DNA of 7,866 nt, from contig CAUZSH010000075.1 in NCBI GenBank assembly GCA_963582935.1, forward strand, positions 1 to 7,866, written 5' to 3'. Below are positions 1 to 6,776 of this stretch, piece by piece. The notes under the pieces are model-generated. The model ran no database searches. It saw only the letters and a program-made list of their open reading frames with translations, and was not told the origin of the DNA. Both the position numbers and the translations under genes were made by a program. The stretch's first letter is position 1. Each line of letters opens with the position of its first letter. The DNA comes from CAUZSH01 sp963582935 (GTDB lineage Bacteria > Pseudomonadota > Gammaproteobacteria > Francisellales > Francisellaceae).

Positions 1-690
1 CATGAGCGTATTTAGGTGTGAGCGATTCAAAATCCTTGGCGCTCTTAGCTGTGGCAATATTCTCAAATACAAACTTAAGATAGTCAAAAACCTTGAGGTT
101 ATAAAGCTTGGCACTTTCAATCAGGCTGTATAGGTTAGCACTAGCTTCAGCACCTTTGGTGTTTCCACAAAATGTCCAATTCCTGCGCCCAATTGTAAAA
201 GGCCTTATTTTCCTTTCGGCTGGGTTGTTGTCTATTGGGATGCAGCCATCTTTCAAATAATTGGTCAGTTGAGCCCAATTATTGAGCGTATAGGCAGCAG
301 CCTTGCCTAGCAGACTCTGCGGTGGCGTTTTAGGTTGTAGCTCTTCAAGGTGTTTTTTGATCTTATCAAGTATAGGTTTTGATTTTTCCAACCGGTAACG
401 TTTTTTCTCGTCATGGGAAAGTTGAATTTCTAAGCAATATTTCTCAATTTTATATAGCTTTCCAATCATTTTGATAATGCTCTCAGCATGTGTATTTTAC
501 GCTTTTTACTGAGGGATTTTAACACATCTGTGAATTTGCGGCGGGCATCGGAAACTCTTTCGCCTTCTTTAAACAGCTGATTATAGCCTGCATAGGCATC
601 CGTTTGGATATATAAGTACCATAATCCGTAAATTATATTCAAGTCAAAGCATCTGAGAGTCTTGTTGCGTAAAGAGTTGATGGGTCTCAT
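1..690 (-). pseudogene. IS66-family transposase, C-terminal remnant with frameshift, cut by window edge
   Basis: Two adjacent reading frames together give the C-terminal part of an IS66 (TnpC-type) DDE transposase. The upstream piece (690 to 466) carries the QTDAYAGYNQLF block and then RRKF. The downstream piece (469 to 2) carries IDNNPAERKIRPF, GRRNW and LYSLIESAK, the family's conserved C-terminal block, with the catalytic Glu of the PAER motif at about 215-217. The upstream frame stops in an ATGA overlap with the downstream frame at 466-469. The match to the family changes frame near 490-503, just after the KKRK segment, so one extra base is the likely cause. About 220 residues are recognisable against roughly 500 in a complete transposase. 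The N-terminal domains are missing, the first 20 or so residues of the upstream piece do not resemble IS66, and no terminal inverted repeat is visible. It is almost certainly inactive. The ORF is still open at base 1, so its end lies outside the window. Confidence 0.9.
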
Positions 691-735
691 GCGGACAACG
701 TAGTGCTATATGGGATTAGCCTCTTGCCGGAAGAA

Positions 736-1074
736 TTATTTTTTAGACTTTAAATTTGGAAATTCGTCATAGAATGACTTTGGCAAAAGATCGATGCCAA
801 TTTTTCGGGCAGCGATGAGGATGACGGGAAGGGTGATAACGGTTCCAGGGATAATGCACAGAGAGCCTAAACCTATCGCTTTTAGCAATTCTCGGAATTT
901 TTGGTTTGCGGTTTCCATTTCATTTTTAGTCGCATCTCCGCTAAGGTATTTCCCATAAGTTGTGAGTACTTCTTTGGAGTTTGCACTTTCGATGGAAAAG
1001 ATATTTTTAATTTTAATAAAGCTTTCTTTCGTAGTGTTTGTAGCGGAAGAGATCCTATCCAAGATTTTTTTCAT
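736..1074 (-). CDS. Small LETM1-like membrane-associated protein (112 aa)
   Basis: The C-terminal half (about residues 63-112) reads FRELLKAIGLGSLCIIPG, then a hydrophobic stretch rich in L, I and V, then GIDLLPKSF. This pattern (ELLK, PG, LP, LLP, F) resembles the hydrophobic core of the LETM1 family, whose mitochondrial members take part in cation/proton homeostasis. Short bacterial relatives are mostly uncharacterised. Residues 1-60 are polar, charged and probably helical. One or two membrane segments fit residues 69-90. The ATG start at 1074 has a GGGA-like ribosome site about 8 bases upstream. The gene lies 25 bp after the unrecognised gene at 1100-1630 on the same strand, so the two may be co-transcribed. 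It is followed by the IS66 remnant. The family assignment rests on pattern recognition only, and no role is claimed. Confidence 0.65.
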   Translation of the reverse strand: MKKILDRISSATNTTKESFIKIKNIFSIESANSKEVLTTYGKYLSGDATKNEMETANQKFRELLKAIGLGSLCIIPGTVITLPVILIAARKIGIDLLPKSFYDEFPNLKSKK

Positions 1075-1099
1075 AAGTGTATTCCCATGTAAAGGTTAT

Positions 1100-1630
1100 T
1101 TATTTTTTGACCCCTTTGATCGTTGATTTTCGACGTTTGACATAAGCTTTTGTATTAATCATACTCATTAGCTCTTCATGTTTATCTTCGACACTGATTT
1201 TTCGCATAAGGTTAAACATATCGGCAACCGTCACTACTTTCGATTTACGTAAAAAAGTAATGTAGCCACTGTAGGCATTATGTTTCATCACTTGTAGTAA
1301 GACTTCTTTATCAAGGGGCGATATTGGATCAATGATTCGATAATAGCCTAGAAATTGGCTAATTTTCTTACGATGCCTTCTAATGACAAAGGCGCGAAAT
1401 AAGACTTCTTTAAAAATGCGAACAATAAATGATGAGGAGCGGCGTTTTTGCATTTTAGCCATATAGGCTGCCTGTAACCACCTTGTTAAACGAATGTTCG
1501 GATAGCTATGGAAAGAGTTATTATCAGAATCTAATGGCATGATCATGTTAAAATCGTGGTGATCAGTTCTATGTTGCATTGTTTCATATTCGCTCCATTG
1601 CCAGTATGAAATACACAGTAACATGTTCAC
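1100..1630 (-). CDS. Unrecognised basic protein (176 aa)
   Basis: I do not recognise this protein. It is lysine- and arginine-rich, especially at residues 60-90 (KMQKRRSSS, then VIRRHRKK) and at the C-terminus (KRRKSTIKGVKK). It has no obvious signal peptide and no convincing membrane helix; residues 69-85 are only moderately hydrophobic. The earliest start is GTG at 1630, with ATG two codons later at 1624. Neither has a clear Shine-Dalgarno sequence, and internal Met codons at residues 29 and 31 are alternatives. It begins only 5 bases after the stop of the original merR reading frame (stop at 1636-1638), so it may once have been translated together with merR. The gene at 736-1074 follows closely. 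The uninterrupted length of 176 codons in AT-rich DNA supports a real gene, but the missing ribosome site leaves the start uncertain. Confidence 0.55.
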   Translation of the reverse strand: MNMLLCISYWQWSEYETMQHRTDHHDFNMIMPLDSDNNSFHSYPNIRLTRWLQAAYMAKMQKRRSSSFIVRIFKEVLFRAFVIRRHRKKISQFLGYYRIIDPISPLDKEVLLQVMKHNAYSGYITFLRKSKVVTVADMFNLMRKISVEDKHEELMSMINTKAYVKRRKSTIKGVKK

Positions 1631-1750
1631 ATAAATCAGGGTATGTATGACATAGTAGAAAATATCAGGTTACGGTGTTTTTTTATCGAATTTAAAATAG
1701 GGCAATCTTTTGCTTCACTTTTACCGCGTGTTGCTCGGTCGTTCATAATA

Positions 1751-1772
1751 GATTTTGGCTCCTGCCAAAATC
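1751..1772. other. Perfect 9-bp hairpin near the far end of repeat copy 1
   Basis: GATTTTGGC at 1751-1759 is followed by the loop TCCT and then its exact reverse complement, GCCAAAATC, at 1764-1772. It lies close to the inferred far boundary of the repeat. It could be an element-end structure or a weak terminator. It has A- and T-rich flanks but no clean T tract. Confidence 0.6.
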
Positions 1773-1831
1773 GAATCACTACCCTCGCAGATGGTTCTGC
1801 CTCAGACGCCCACCTCCGTACCGATCTTCCA

Positions 1832-1857
1832 AAAAACAGGGCTATAGTTCTGTTTTT
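1832..1857. terminator. Terminator-like hairpin inside repeat copy 1
   Basis: AAAAACAG (1832-1839) and CTGTTTTT (1850-1857) are perfect inverted arms of 8 bp around a 10-base spacer. On the minus strand the distal arm ends in six T residues, as in a short bidirectional intrinsic terminator. The G/C part is only two pairs, so its strength is doubtful. It might end transcripts that enter the repeat from merR. Confidence 0.35.
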
Positions 1858-2350
1858 GAAAGCCAGTACTGCGTATATGGCTTGACGGGCTGTGGAATAC
1901 CTTCCAGCGTCCAACGATCGAAGCGCTACGCACAATCTCTCAATGGAGTCGAAAGGCAGCCCTTCTGAGGACTACTCGACCTCGGCTTCGCCTCTCCCTG
2001 TCTCGCAGCGATCGCAAAGTTGATTCATCTCTTCAAGTGCCGATTTCAGTGATTGGAGAGATTTAATTTTATGATTAACGAGGTTGATTTGATTTTCAAC
2101 TTCATCTTTGACTAATTGGCTCGAGAGATTGTTATCTTGGATGTGTAAAATGTTTTTAATTTCCTCTAATGAGAGCCCAATTTTTTTTGCATTATCAATA
2201 AACTGTAAGCGCTCTATATCACTAGATGAGTATTGTCTATATCCACCCTTACTCCGCTGTACATTATTGAGTAACCCCATTTTTTCATAATGCCGAATAG
2301 TAACATTGGTCAAATTCGTTACTTGTGCTAATTTTCCAATAGTAATCATT

Positions 2351-2380
2351 ATTCATACCTAAACCTTTACATTAAGGTTA
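2351..2380 (-). promoter_or_regulatory. Candidate merR promoter
   Basis: On the minus strand, TAACCTTAATGT (2380-2369) is followed after 11 bases by TATGAAT (2357-2351), which gives a -35-like TAACCT, a 17-bp spacer and a -10-like TATGAA. The -10 lies only two bases from the merR ATG, so transcription from it would give a leaderless or nearly leaderless mRNA. A TTGACA at 2408-2403 is a better -35 match but lacks a good -10. The assignment is tentative. Confidence 0.3.
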
Positions 2381-2395
2381 ATGGTGGGCTATGAT
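2362..2395 (+). promoter_or_regulatory. Likely copA promoter with MerR-type operator dyad
   Basis: The 90-bp merR-copA intergenic region contains the dyad AACCTT-TACATT-AAGGTT (2362-2379), which overlaps a smaller palindrome, CATTAAGGTTAATG (2370-2383). A -35-like TTTACA (2366-2371) and a -10-like TATGAT (2390-2395) are 18 bp apart with the palindrome between them. MerR-family activators bind dyads inside long promoter spacers, so this is the natural target of the divergent regulator. The ACCTT/AAGGT arms recall CueR sites, but the dyad is shorter than the usual 21 bp or so. A separate perfect palindrome, TTACATGTAA, lies at 2413-2422 in the leader. Confidence 0.5.
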
Positions 2396-2439
2396 GATAA
2401 ATATGTCAATATTTACATGTAAGCCAAAGGGATAAAAAT

Positions 2440-4908
2440 ATGACAAATCAAGTTGAATATCACATTGATAATATGCATTGCTCTAGTTGTATCCAGAAGA
2501 TTGAGGATGCCTTAAAGCCTTTAGAGGGGGTTGAAGGTGTTGAAGTTGACCTGTTGGGCAGTAATGTTTTTGTGACCGGTGGCATTAATGATGAAATTAT
2601 TACGAAATTAAAATCTATTGGTCATACGGTGCAACCAAAATCATCAGGAAAGTCTGAGCACATTGCGCTTTTGATTGAAAGCATGAGTTGTGCGAGTTGT
2701 ATTGCAAAAATTGAAAAAGCCCTTAGTGGGATCCAGGGATTACAATCGGTTGATGTGAATTTGCTGGATAAGACCGTTAGGGTTGAAGGAAGTGCACAAC
2801 TTTCAGAGATTCTCTTTGCATTAAAAGAGATTGGTTATCCTGGCATTATTTTAGATGAGGATGTTTCAACTGAAAATGTTGCTGAAAAAAATGAAATAGA
2901 AATTAAAAAAAGTTATCAGCGTGCGGCGGTGGCTGCCATTGTGGGTTTCGGCTTGATGGCGTTAGATATGTTGTCAATAAAATGGTCTATTCTGCCAAAT
3001 ATTGCAACGGGAGACAGAGGTTTAATTGGGGTTTCGCCTCATCTGTTTTGGGTCGTAATGTTATTGGTAGCGCTGGCAACTATGGTTTACAGTGGCAAGC
3101 ATTATTATGTGGGCGCTTGGCAGCAACTAAAACATTTTTCTTCAAATATGGATACGTTGGTGGCTTTGGGTACTGGGGCTGCTTGGATTTATTCAGCGAT
3201 CGTCATTATCTTTGCCGCTTTATTGCCCCACAGTATGCTGAATATATTTTTGGACACTTCGGTATTAATTCTAGCATTCCTAAATTTCGGTAATGCGTTG
3301 GAAGCAAAGGCAAAGGGCAAAACGTCTCAGGCAATTCAAAAATTGATTGGGCTACAACCGAACAGTGCAGTCGTGATTAAGAATGATGTTGAAATAGAAG
3401 TGCCAGTTGCACATTTGAGTTTGGGAGATATTGTTCGGATTTATCCTGGAAATAAAATTCCTGTAGATGGTGTTGTGATTTCAGGTCATTCACGAGTCAA
3501 TGAATCTATGCTGACTGGGGAGCCTTTGGCCGTTTCAAAAAAAGAAGAAGGCGAAGTTTTTGCGGGTACGTTAAATGAAAATGGTAGCTTAGATGTTTGC
3601 GTTTCAACGGCTAATGATGAAACGGCGTTGGCTAAAATTGTGAAACTAGTGCGCAGTGCGCAAGCTTCAAAGCCTGCGATTGGGCGGTTGGTTGATAAAA
3701 TTACTGCAGTTTTTGTACCTATTGTGGTTTTGATTGCCATTGTAACTTTTATTGTATGGTCCTTTTTTAGTATCCCTCATGCGGTGACGGCCGCGATTGC
3801 AGTATTGGTGATTGCATGCCCTTGCGCGTTGGGATTGGGTACGCCGATTGCGATGATGATTGGCACAGGGAAATCTGCAGAATATGGTATTTTGATCCGT
3901 AATGGTGAGGCTTTACAGTCGGCAAGTGAGTTGACATATATTGTTTTTGATAAGACTGGCACGATTACAGAGGGCGCGCCGAGTGTGACCAATAGCTTTT
4001 ATGCCGAAGATGATAATGTCGAAGCCAATTCCTATACAAATGCCCACATTAATGCCTATGTCAATGCCATTGAATCTCGCTCGGAACACCCGCTGGCTCA
4101 GGCGCTAAGTGATTTTACGAATAATGATGCCAAAGGATATGAGGTGAAGGATTTTAATGCGGTTTCCGCACGAGGTGTACTTGCGGTTGTGGCGGGCAAA
4201 AAAATCATTTTGGGGAATACAAAGCTAATGATCGAGAATGCCGTTGATTTAAGCCAAGAGGCTTTAAAGATGGTGGACCATTATGCCAATGAGGGAGCCA
4301 CCCCAGTATTGGTTGCAATAGAGGGTAAATTTATGGCACTTTTTGCCGTGAAAGACCCTATTAAAGAGAGCTCAAAATCAGCTATTAAGGATTTGCAGGC
4401 ATTAGGGATAAAAACGGCAATGATTTCAGGTGATAATGAATTGACAGCAAATGCGATTGCCCGCCAAGTTGGTATCAGCACGGTATATGCTGAAGTGATG
4501 CCCGAAGACAAATCCGCTTATATTGAGAAACTTCAAGGACAAGGTGAAAGAGTGGGTATGGTGGGCGATGGAATCAATGACGCGCCAGCGCTAACACAAG
4601 CGAATGTGGGCTTTGCAATTGGTTCAGGTACGGATGTGGCGATTGAAAGCGCGGATGTTACGCTGGCAAGTAGCTCTTTGAATAGTATTCATAAAGCGAT
4701 CCATTTATCGAAAGCCACAATGCGCAATATTAAGCAAAGCTTATTTGGCGCATTTATCTATAATACTTTAGGAATTTTTGTCGCGGCGGGTATTTTTTAT
4801 CCTTTATGGGGTATTTTATTAAGCCCTATTGTGGCATCGGCGGCAATGGCAGCTTCTTCTGTTACGGTGGTTTTGGTTGCCTCAAGATTACGTAAGCTGA
4901 AACTGTAG
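2440..4908 (+). CDS. copA: Cu(I)-exporting P1B-type ATPase CopA (822 aa)
   Basis: This inner-membrane pump exports cytoplasmic Cu(I) (and Ag(I)) by ATP hydrolysis. Two N-terminal heavy-metal domains carry CSSC (14-17) and CASC (84-87). Eight membrane segments are visible at about 163-180, 202-218, 239-262, 268-285, 422-442, 447-470, 771-787 and 793-812. The transmembrane ion site CPC is at 460-462. Residues Y774-N775 and the M803-x2-S806-S807 pattern in the last two helices mark the Cu(I) subgroup. The actuator TGEP is at 359-362, the phosphorylation motif DKTGT at 504-508, the HP dipeptide at 550-551 and GDGIND at 709-714. All key residues are present and the length is normal. AAGGGA at 2427-2432 is a good ribosome site for the ATG at 2440. 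It is divergent from the broken merR and followed by a CusA remnant, so it is the surviving member of a copper-resistance cluster. Expression may be abnormal because its regulator is damaged. Confidence 0.97.
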   Translation: MTNQVEYHIDNMHCSSCIQKIEDALKPLEGVEGVEVDLLGSNVFVTGGINDEIITKLKSIGHTVQPKSSGKSEHIALLIESMSCASCIAKIEKALSGIQGLQSVDVNLLDKTVRVEGSAQLSEILFALKEIGYPGIILDEDVSTENVAEKNEIEIKKSYQRAAVAAIVGFGLMALDMLSIKWSILPNIATGDRGLIGVSPHLFWVVMLLVALATMVYSGKHYYVGAWQQLKHFSSNMDTLVALGTGAAWIYSAIVIIFAALLPHSMLNIFLDTSVLILAFLNFGNALEAKAKGKTSQAIQKLIGLQPNSAVVIKNDVEIEVPVAHLSLGDIVRIYPGNKIPVDGVVISGHSRVNESMLTGEPLAVSKKEEGEVFAGTLNENGSLDVCVSTANDETALAKIVKLVRSAQASKPAIGRLVDKITAVFVPIVVLIAIVTFIVWSFFSIPHAVTAAIAVLVIACPCALGLGTPIAMMIGTGKSAEYGILIRNGEALQSASELTYIVFDKTGTITEGAPSVTNSFYAEDDNVEANSYTNAHINAYVNAIESRSEHPLAQALSDFTNNDAKGYEVKDFNAVSARGVLAVVAGKKIILGNTKLMIENAVDLSQEALKMVDHYANEGATPVLVAIEGKFMALFAVKDPIKESSKSAIKDLQALGIKTAMISGDNELTANAIARQVGISTVYAEVMPEDKSAYIEKLQGQGERVGMVGDGINDAPALTQANVGFAIGSGTDVAIESADVTLASSSLNSIHKAIHLSKATMRNIKQSLFGAFIYNTLGIFVAAGIFYPLWGILLSPIVASAAMAASSVTVVLVASRLRKLKL

Positions 4909-5032
4909 CTAGGTGGATTCTTTTTTAAAATAGGCTATTCTTTATAAATGACATCAACATACTTGAGCATTTTTATGGTGCAGAGTATAAGCCGAGACTG
5001 GAAAAACGTAAGAAAATGAGTAGTGTATATAA

Positions 5033-5347
5033 AGCCATCACATATCTCTGGATTGCTTATTTGGCAGCTCACTGGATGAGATTCAAAAAATTGGCTCTGA
5101 GCTTGAGAAGGTGTTAAATAATGTACCAAATACCACATCTGTTTATGCGGATCGTGCTGTGGGCGGTCGGTATATTAATATTAATATTGATATTGATCGT
5201 AAAAAGGCAGCACGTTATGCCTTGAATATTCAAGATATCCAAGAAGTAGTAGGCGTGGCGATTGGAGGAATGGTGAGCGCAACAATACTAACTTTACTAT
5301 TATTGCCAGCGGTGGTTTTGGTATGGAAGGGGCTTAGGGTTAGATAA
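5033..5347 (+). pseudogene. CusA-type RND copper/silver efflux pump, internally deleted stump
   Basis: An open frame from 5033 to the TAA at 5347 joins two distant parts of a CusA-like heavy-metal RND transporter. The first part (about 5057-5260) has LDEIQKIG, then VPNTTSVYADRAVGGRYI and IDRKKAARYALNIQDIQEV. This matches the periplasmic porter region, where E. coli CusA reads [24 protein letters not shown]. The second part, from about 5261, is GMVSATILTLLLLPA followed by a short basic end, which matches the last transmembrane helix and C-terminus. Several hundred residues between them, including most membrane helices, are missing. The N-terminus is also missing; an in-frame TAA at 5030-5032 precedes the open frame. 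The gap 4909-5032 after copA holds no recognisable gene. A GTG at 5111 could start a 78-residue peptide, but no function is plausible. It is probably the remains of a copper cluster with copA. Confidence 0.88.
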
Positions 5348-5364
5348 TAGCTTCAAATTAGTGT

Positions 5365-5370
5365 TATAAT
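5365..5370 (+). promoter_or_regulatory. Likely dbpA -10 box
   Basis: A consensus TATAAT lies 31 bases upstream of the dbpA ATG, framed by GTGT and ACAC, which makes a short inverted repeat. The -35 is poor; TTAGAT at 5340-5345 would need a 19-bp spacer. The promoter overlaps the end of the CusA remnant, so dbpA probably has its own transcript. Confidence 0.55.
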
Positions 5371-5400
5371 ACACCGTCACCATTTTACAAAAGAACCAAT

Positions 5401-6774
5401 ATGAACACGAATAGCTTTTCAACACTCCCACTATCAAAACCAATGCTGTATAACCTCAATGAGCTTGGATTTAAATCCATGACGCCAGTTCAAGCGGAAA
5501 GTCTGCCCCATATTTTGAAAAATAAAGATGTCATTGCGGAGGCAAAAACAGGGAGTGGTAAAACTGTGGCATTTGGGATTGGTGTTTTAAATAAACTAGA
5601 CGTTAAAAAGTTTAGGGTTCAATCATTGGTACTTTGTCCAACACGAGAATTGGCTGACCAGGTTGCGAAAGAGTTACGCCAATTAGCCAGAGCTGCGCAT
5701 AATGTAAAAATACTGACTTTGTGTGGAGGTGTGGCATTTGGACCGCAGCTGGGTTCACTGCATCATGAAGCACATATTATTGTTGGGACACCAGGACGGG
5801 TACTTAAACATTTAGATAAAGGCTCTCTTTCTTTGGAAAACTTGGAGTCACTGGTATTGGATGAAGCTGATCGCATGCTTGATATGGGCTTTATTGATGA
5901 TATTGAGCGTATTATTTCTTATGCGCCAAAGAATCGTCAAACACTTCTTTTTTCAGCAACCTATCCAGAGGAAATCGTATCATTAAGTGCTTCAATACAA
6001 AAGGAAGCCATAAACATACAGACAACCTCCAGTGAAGCGGCAAATAAAATTACAGAATATTTTTATGAAACAATGCCTAATGACAAACTTTCAGCTTTAA
6101 ATAAAATATTTTCTCACTATCAACCCAGAAATGTCATTGTCTTTACCAATATGAAATCTCAAGCACAAGATATTGCAGACCATCTTCATAAACATGGCAT
6201 TGATGCCTTAGCAATACATGGCGATCTTGAACAATATGAACGTAATGATGTCCTCGTGCAGTTTGCAAATGAAAGCTGCTCTGTTTTGGTTGCAACAGAT
6301 GTGGCAGCAAGAGGATTGGATATTAAAGAGCTGGCAATGGTGGTGAATTATGATCTACCACATGATGAGGTGACCTATACCCATCGAATTGGTCGGACAG
6401 GGCGTGCAGGCGAAGTGGGTATTGCGGTGACCCTTTATTCTGGTCGTGATGCACACAAGGTGGGCGATTATCAAAATGATGCTCGGGTTTTTGAGGATGT
6501 GAGTCGGTTAAGTGAAAATAAAAATTTCAGAATGTTGCCACCTAATATTACGTTGGTGATTGAGGGTGGGAAAAAAGATAAAGTCCGCCCAGGCGATATT
6601 TTGGGTGCTTTAACCGGTGAACGAGGTATTGTAGGTAAACAAGTGGGTAAAATTGCCGTTTATGACCGCCAAAGCTATGTGGCTATTGAGCGTGATGTGA
6701 TAGATAAGGTACATGCTTTGATCCAAAATGGTAAGATTAAAGGGCGTAAATTTTCAGCTTGGATTTTGAAATAA
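5401..6774 (+). CDS. dbpA: ATP-dependent RNA helicase DbpA (457 aa)
   Basis: This is a DEAD-box RNA helicase that, in E. coli, recognises hairpin 92 of 23S rRNA and acts in 50S ribosomal subunit assembly. Motifs in order: aromatic residue F24 and the Q motif TPVQ (28-31), motif I AKTGSGKT (48-55), PTRELA (80-85), GG (109-110), TPGR (130-133), DEAD (154-157), SAT (185-187), ARGLD (303-307) and HRIGRTGR (328-335). The C-terminal domain (about 378-457) has IEGGKKDKVRPGDILGALTG and ends in the GKIKGRK segment, which is the DbpA-specific RNA-recognition fold rather than a generic helicase tail. The length equals that of E. coli DbpA and all motifs are intact. Upstream of the ATG there is only a weak AAGAA ribosome site, but the next in-frame Met is residue 15 and similarity starts before it. 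It stands alone, flanked by remnants, and appears to be the core housekeeping gene of the window. Confidence 0.97.
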   Translation: MNTNSFSTLPLSKPMLYNLNELGFKSMTPVQAESLPHILKNKDVIAEAKTGSGKTVAFGIGVLNKLDVKKFRVQSLVLCPTRELADQVAKELRQLARAAHNVKILTLCGGVAFGPQLGSLHHEAHIIVGTPGRVLKHLDKGSLSLENLESLVLDEADRMLDMGFIDDIERIISYAPKNRQTLLFSATYPEEIVSLSASIQKEAINIQTTSSEAANKITEYFYETMPNDKLSALNKIFSHYQPRNVIVFTNMKSQAQDIADHLHKHGIDALAIHGDLEQYERNDVLVQFANESCSVLVATDVAARGLDIKELAMVVNYDLPHDEVTYTHRIGRTGRAGEVGIAVTLYSGRDAHKVGDYQNDARVFEDVSRLSENKNFRMLPPNITLVIEGGKKDKVRPGDILGALTGERGIVGKQVGKIAVYDRQSYVAIERDVIDKVHALIQNGKIKGRKFSAWILK

Positions 6775-6776
6775 TC

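Larger units (their letters stand above)
1739..2011 (-). repeat. Dispersed repeat, copy 1, inserted in merR
   Basis: Read on the minus strand from 2011, this sequence begins TCGCTGCGAGACAGGG and matches the plus-strand sequence from 7743 at 118 of 124 positions to 1888, with the first 62 bases identical. The near end is fixed by loss of similarity at 2012/7742. The far end is not seen in the second copy. It is inferred from the return of merR coding sequence (DCPIL at 1707) and lies somewhere in 1708-1750. The distance between the two merR halves is a multiple of three. If the native cysteine loop had 7-9 residues, the insertion is about 282-288 bp. It looks richer in G and C than its surroundings, encodes no recognisable protein and contains two hairpins. 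No clear terminal inverted repeats or target duplication were found. It could be a MITE, the end of a larger element, or a structured RNA-like repeat. Confidence 0.85.
1636..2349 (-). pseudogene. MerR-family copper-type regulator (CueR-like), interrupted by a repeat insertion
   Basis: The 5' part (2349 to 2011) encodes residues 1-113 of a MerR regulator. It has the winged-helix N-terminus MITIGKLAQVTNLTNVTIRHY, the RxYxxxD-type wing (GGYRQYSSSDIERL) and a long dimerisation helix up to NQLCD. Cys112 is at the position of the first copper ligand of E. coli CueR. The expected second ligand (Cys120 in CueR, in a DCPI-type motif) is missing from this ORF. It lies in the same frame about 300 bp further on, as DCPILNSI at 1707-1684, followed by a short tail ending at 1636. 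Between the two halves is the repeat at 1739-2011. The interrupted ORF runs into the repeat and stops at 1972, giving a 125-residue product with the foreign tail RCETGRGEAEVE. DNA binding and dimerisation could survive, but normal metal sensing probably does not. It is divergent from copA, as copper regulators often are. Confidence 0.88.

Noticed and set aside
901..1092. A 63-codon plus-strand frame.
   Set aside because: It is antisense to the LETM1-like gene and has no features of its own.
1643..1885. An 80-codon plus-strand frame over the merR tail and repeat.
   Set aside because: It is antisense to merR remains and the repeat, with no ribosome site or family match.
1636..1935. A 99-codon minus-strand reading frame across the repeat and the merR 3' end.
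   Set aside because: Its first two thirds lie in the non-coding-looking repeat, and only the last part (DCPILNSI onward) is coding, as the displaced end of merR. It is not a separate gene.
1708..2016. A target-site duplication around repeat copy 1.
   Set aside because: Only trivial matches (CGA, or CGATCG against CGACCG) can be found on both sides. The far boundary is uncertain, so no duplication is claimed.
4909..4960. A terminator after copA at AATAGGCTATT and a nearby T run.
   Set aside because: The palindrome leaves a one-base loop and the T run (4921-4926) precedes it, so it cannot form a normal terminator.
4949..5029. A possible peptide with EHFYGAEYKPRLEKRKK between copA and the CusA stump.
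   Set aside because: It looks somewhat protein-like, but I could match it to no family, and its frame runs out of phase with the CusA remnant.
4935..5138. A 67-codon minus-strand frame opposite the CusA remnant.
   Set aside because: It overlaps the clear CusA-like plus-strand match and shows no protein-like pattern.
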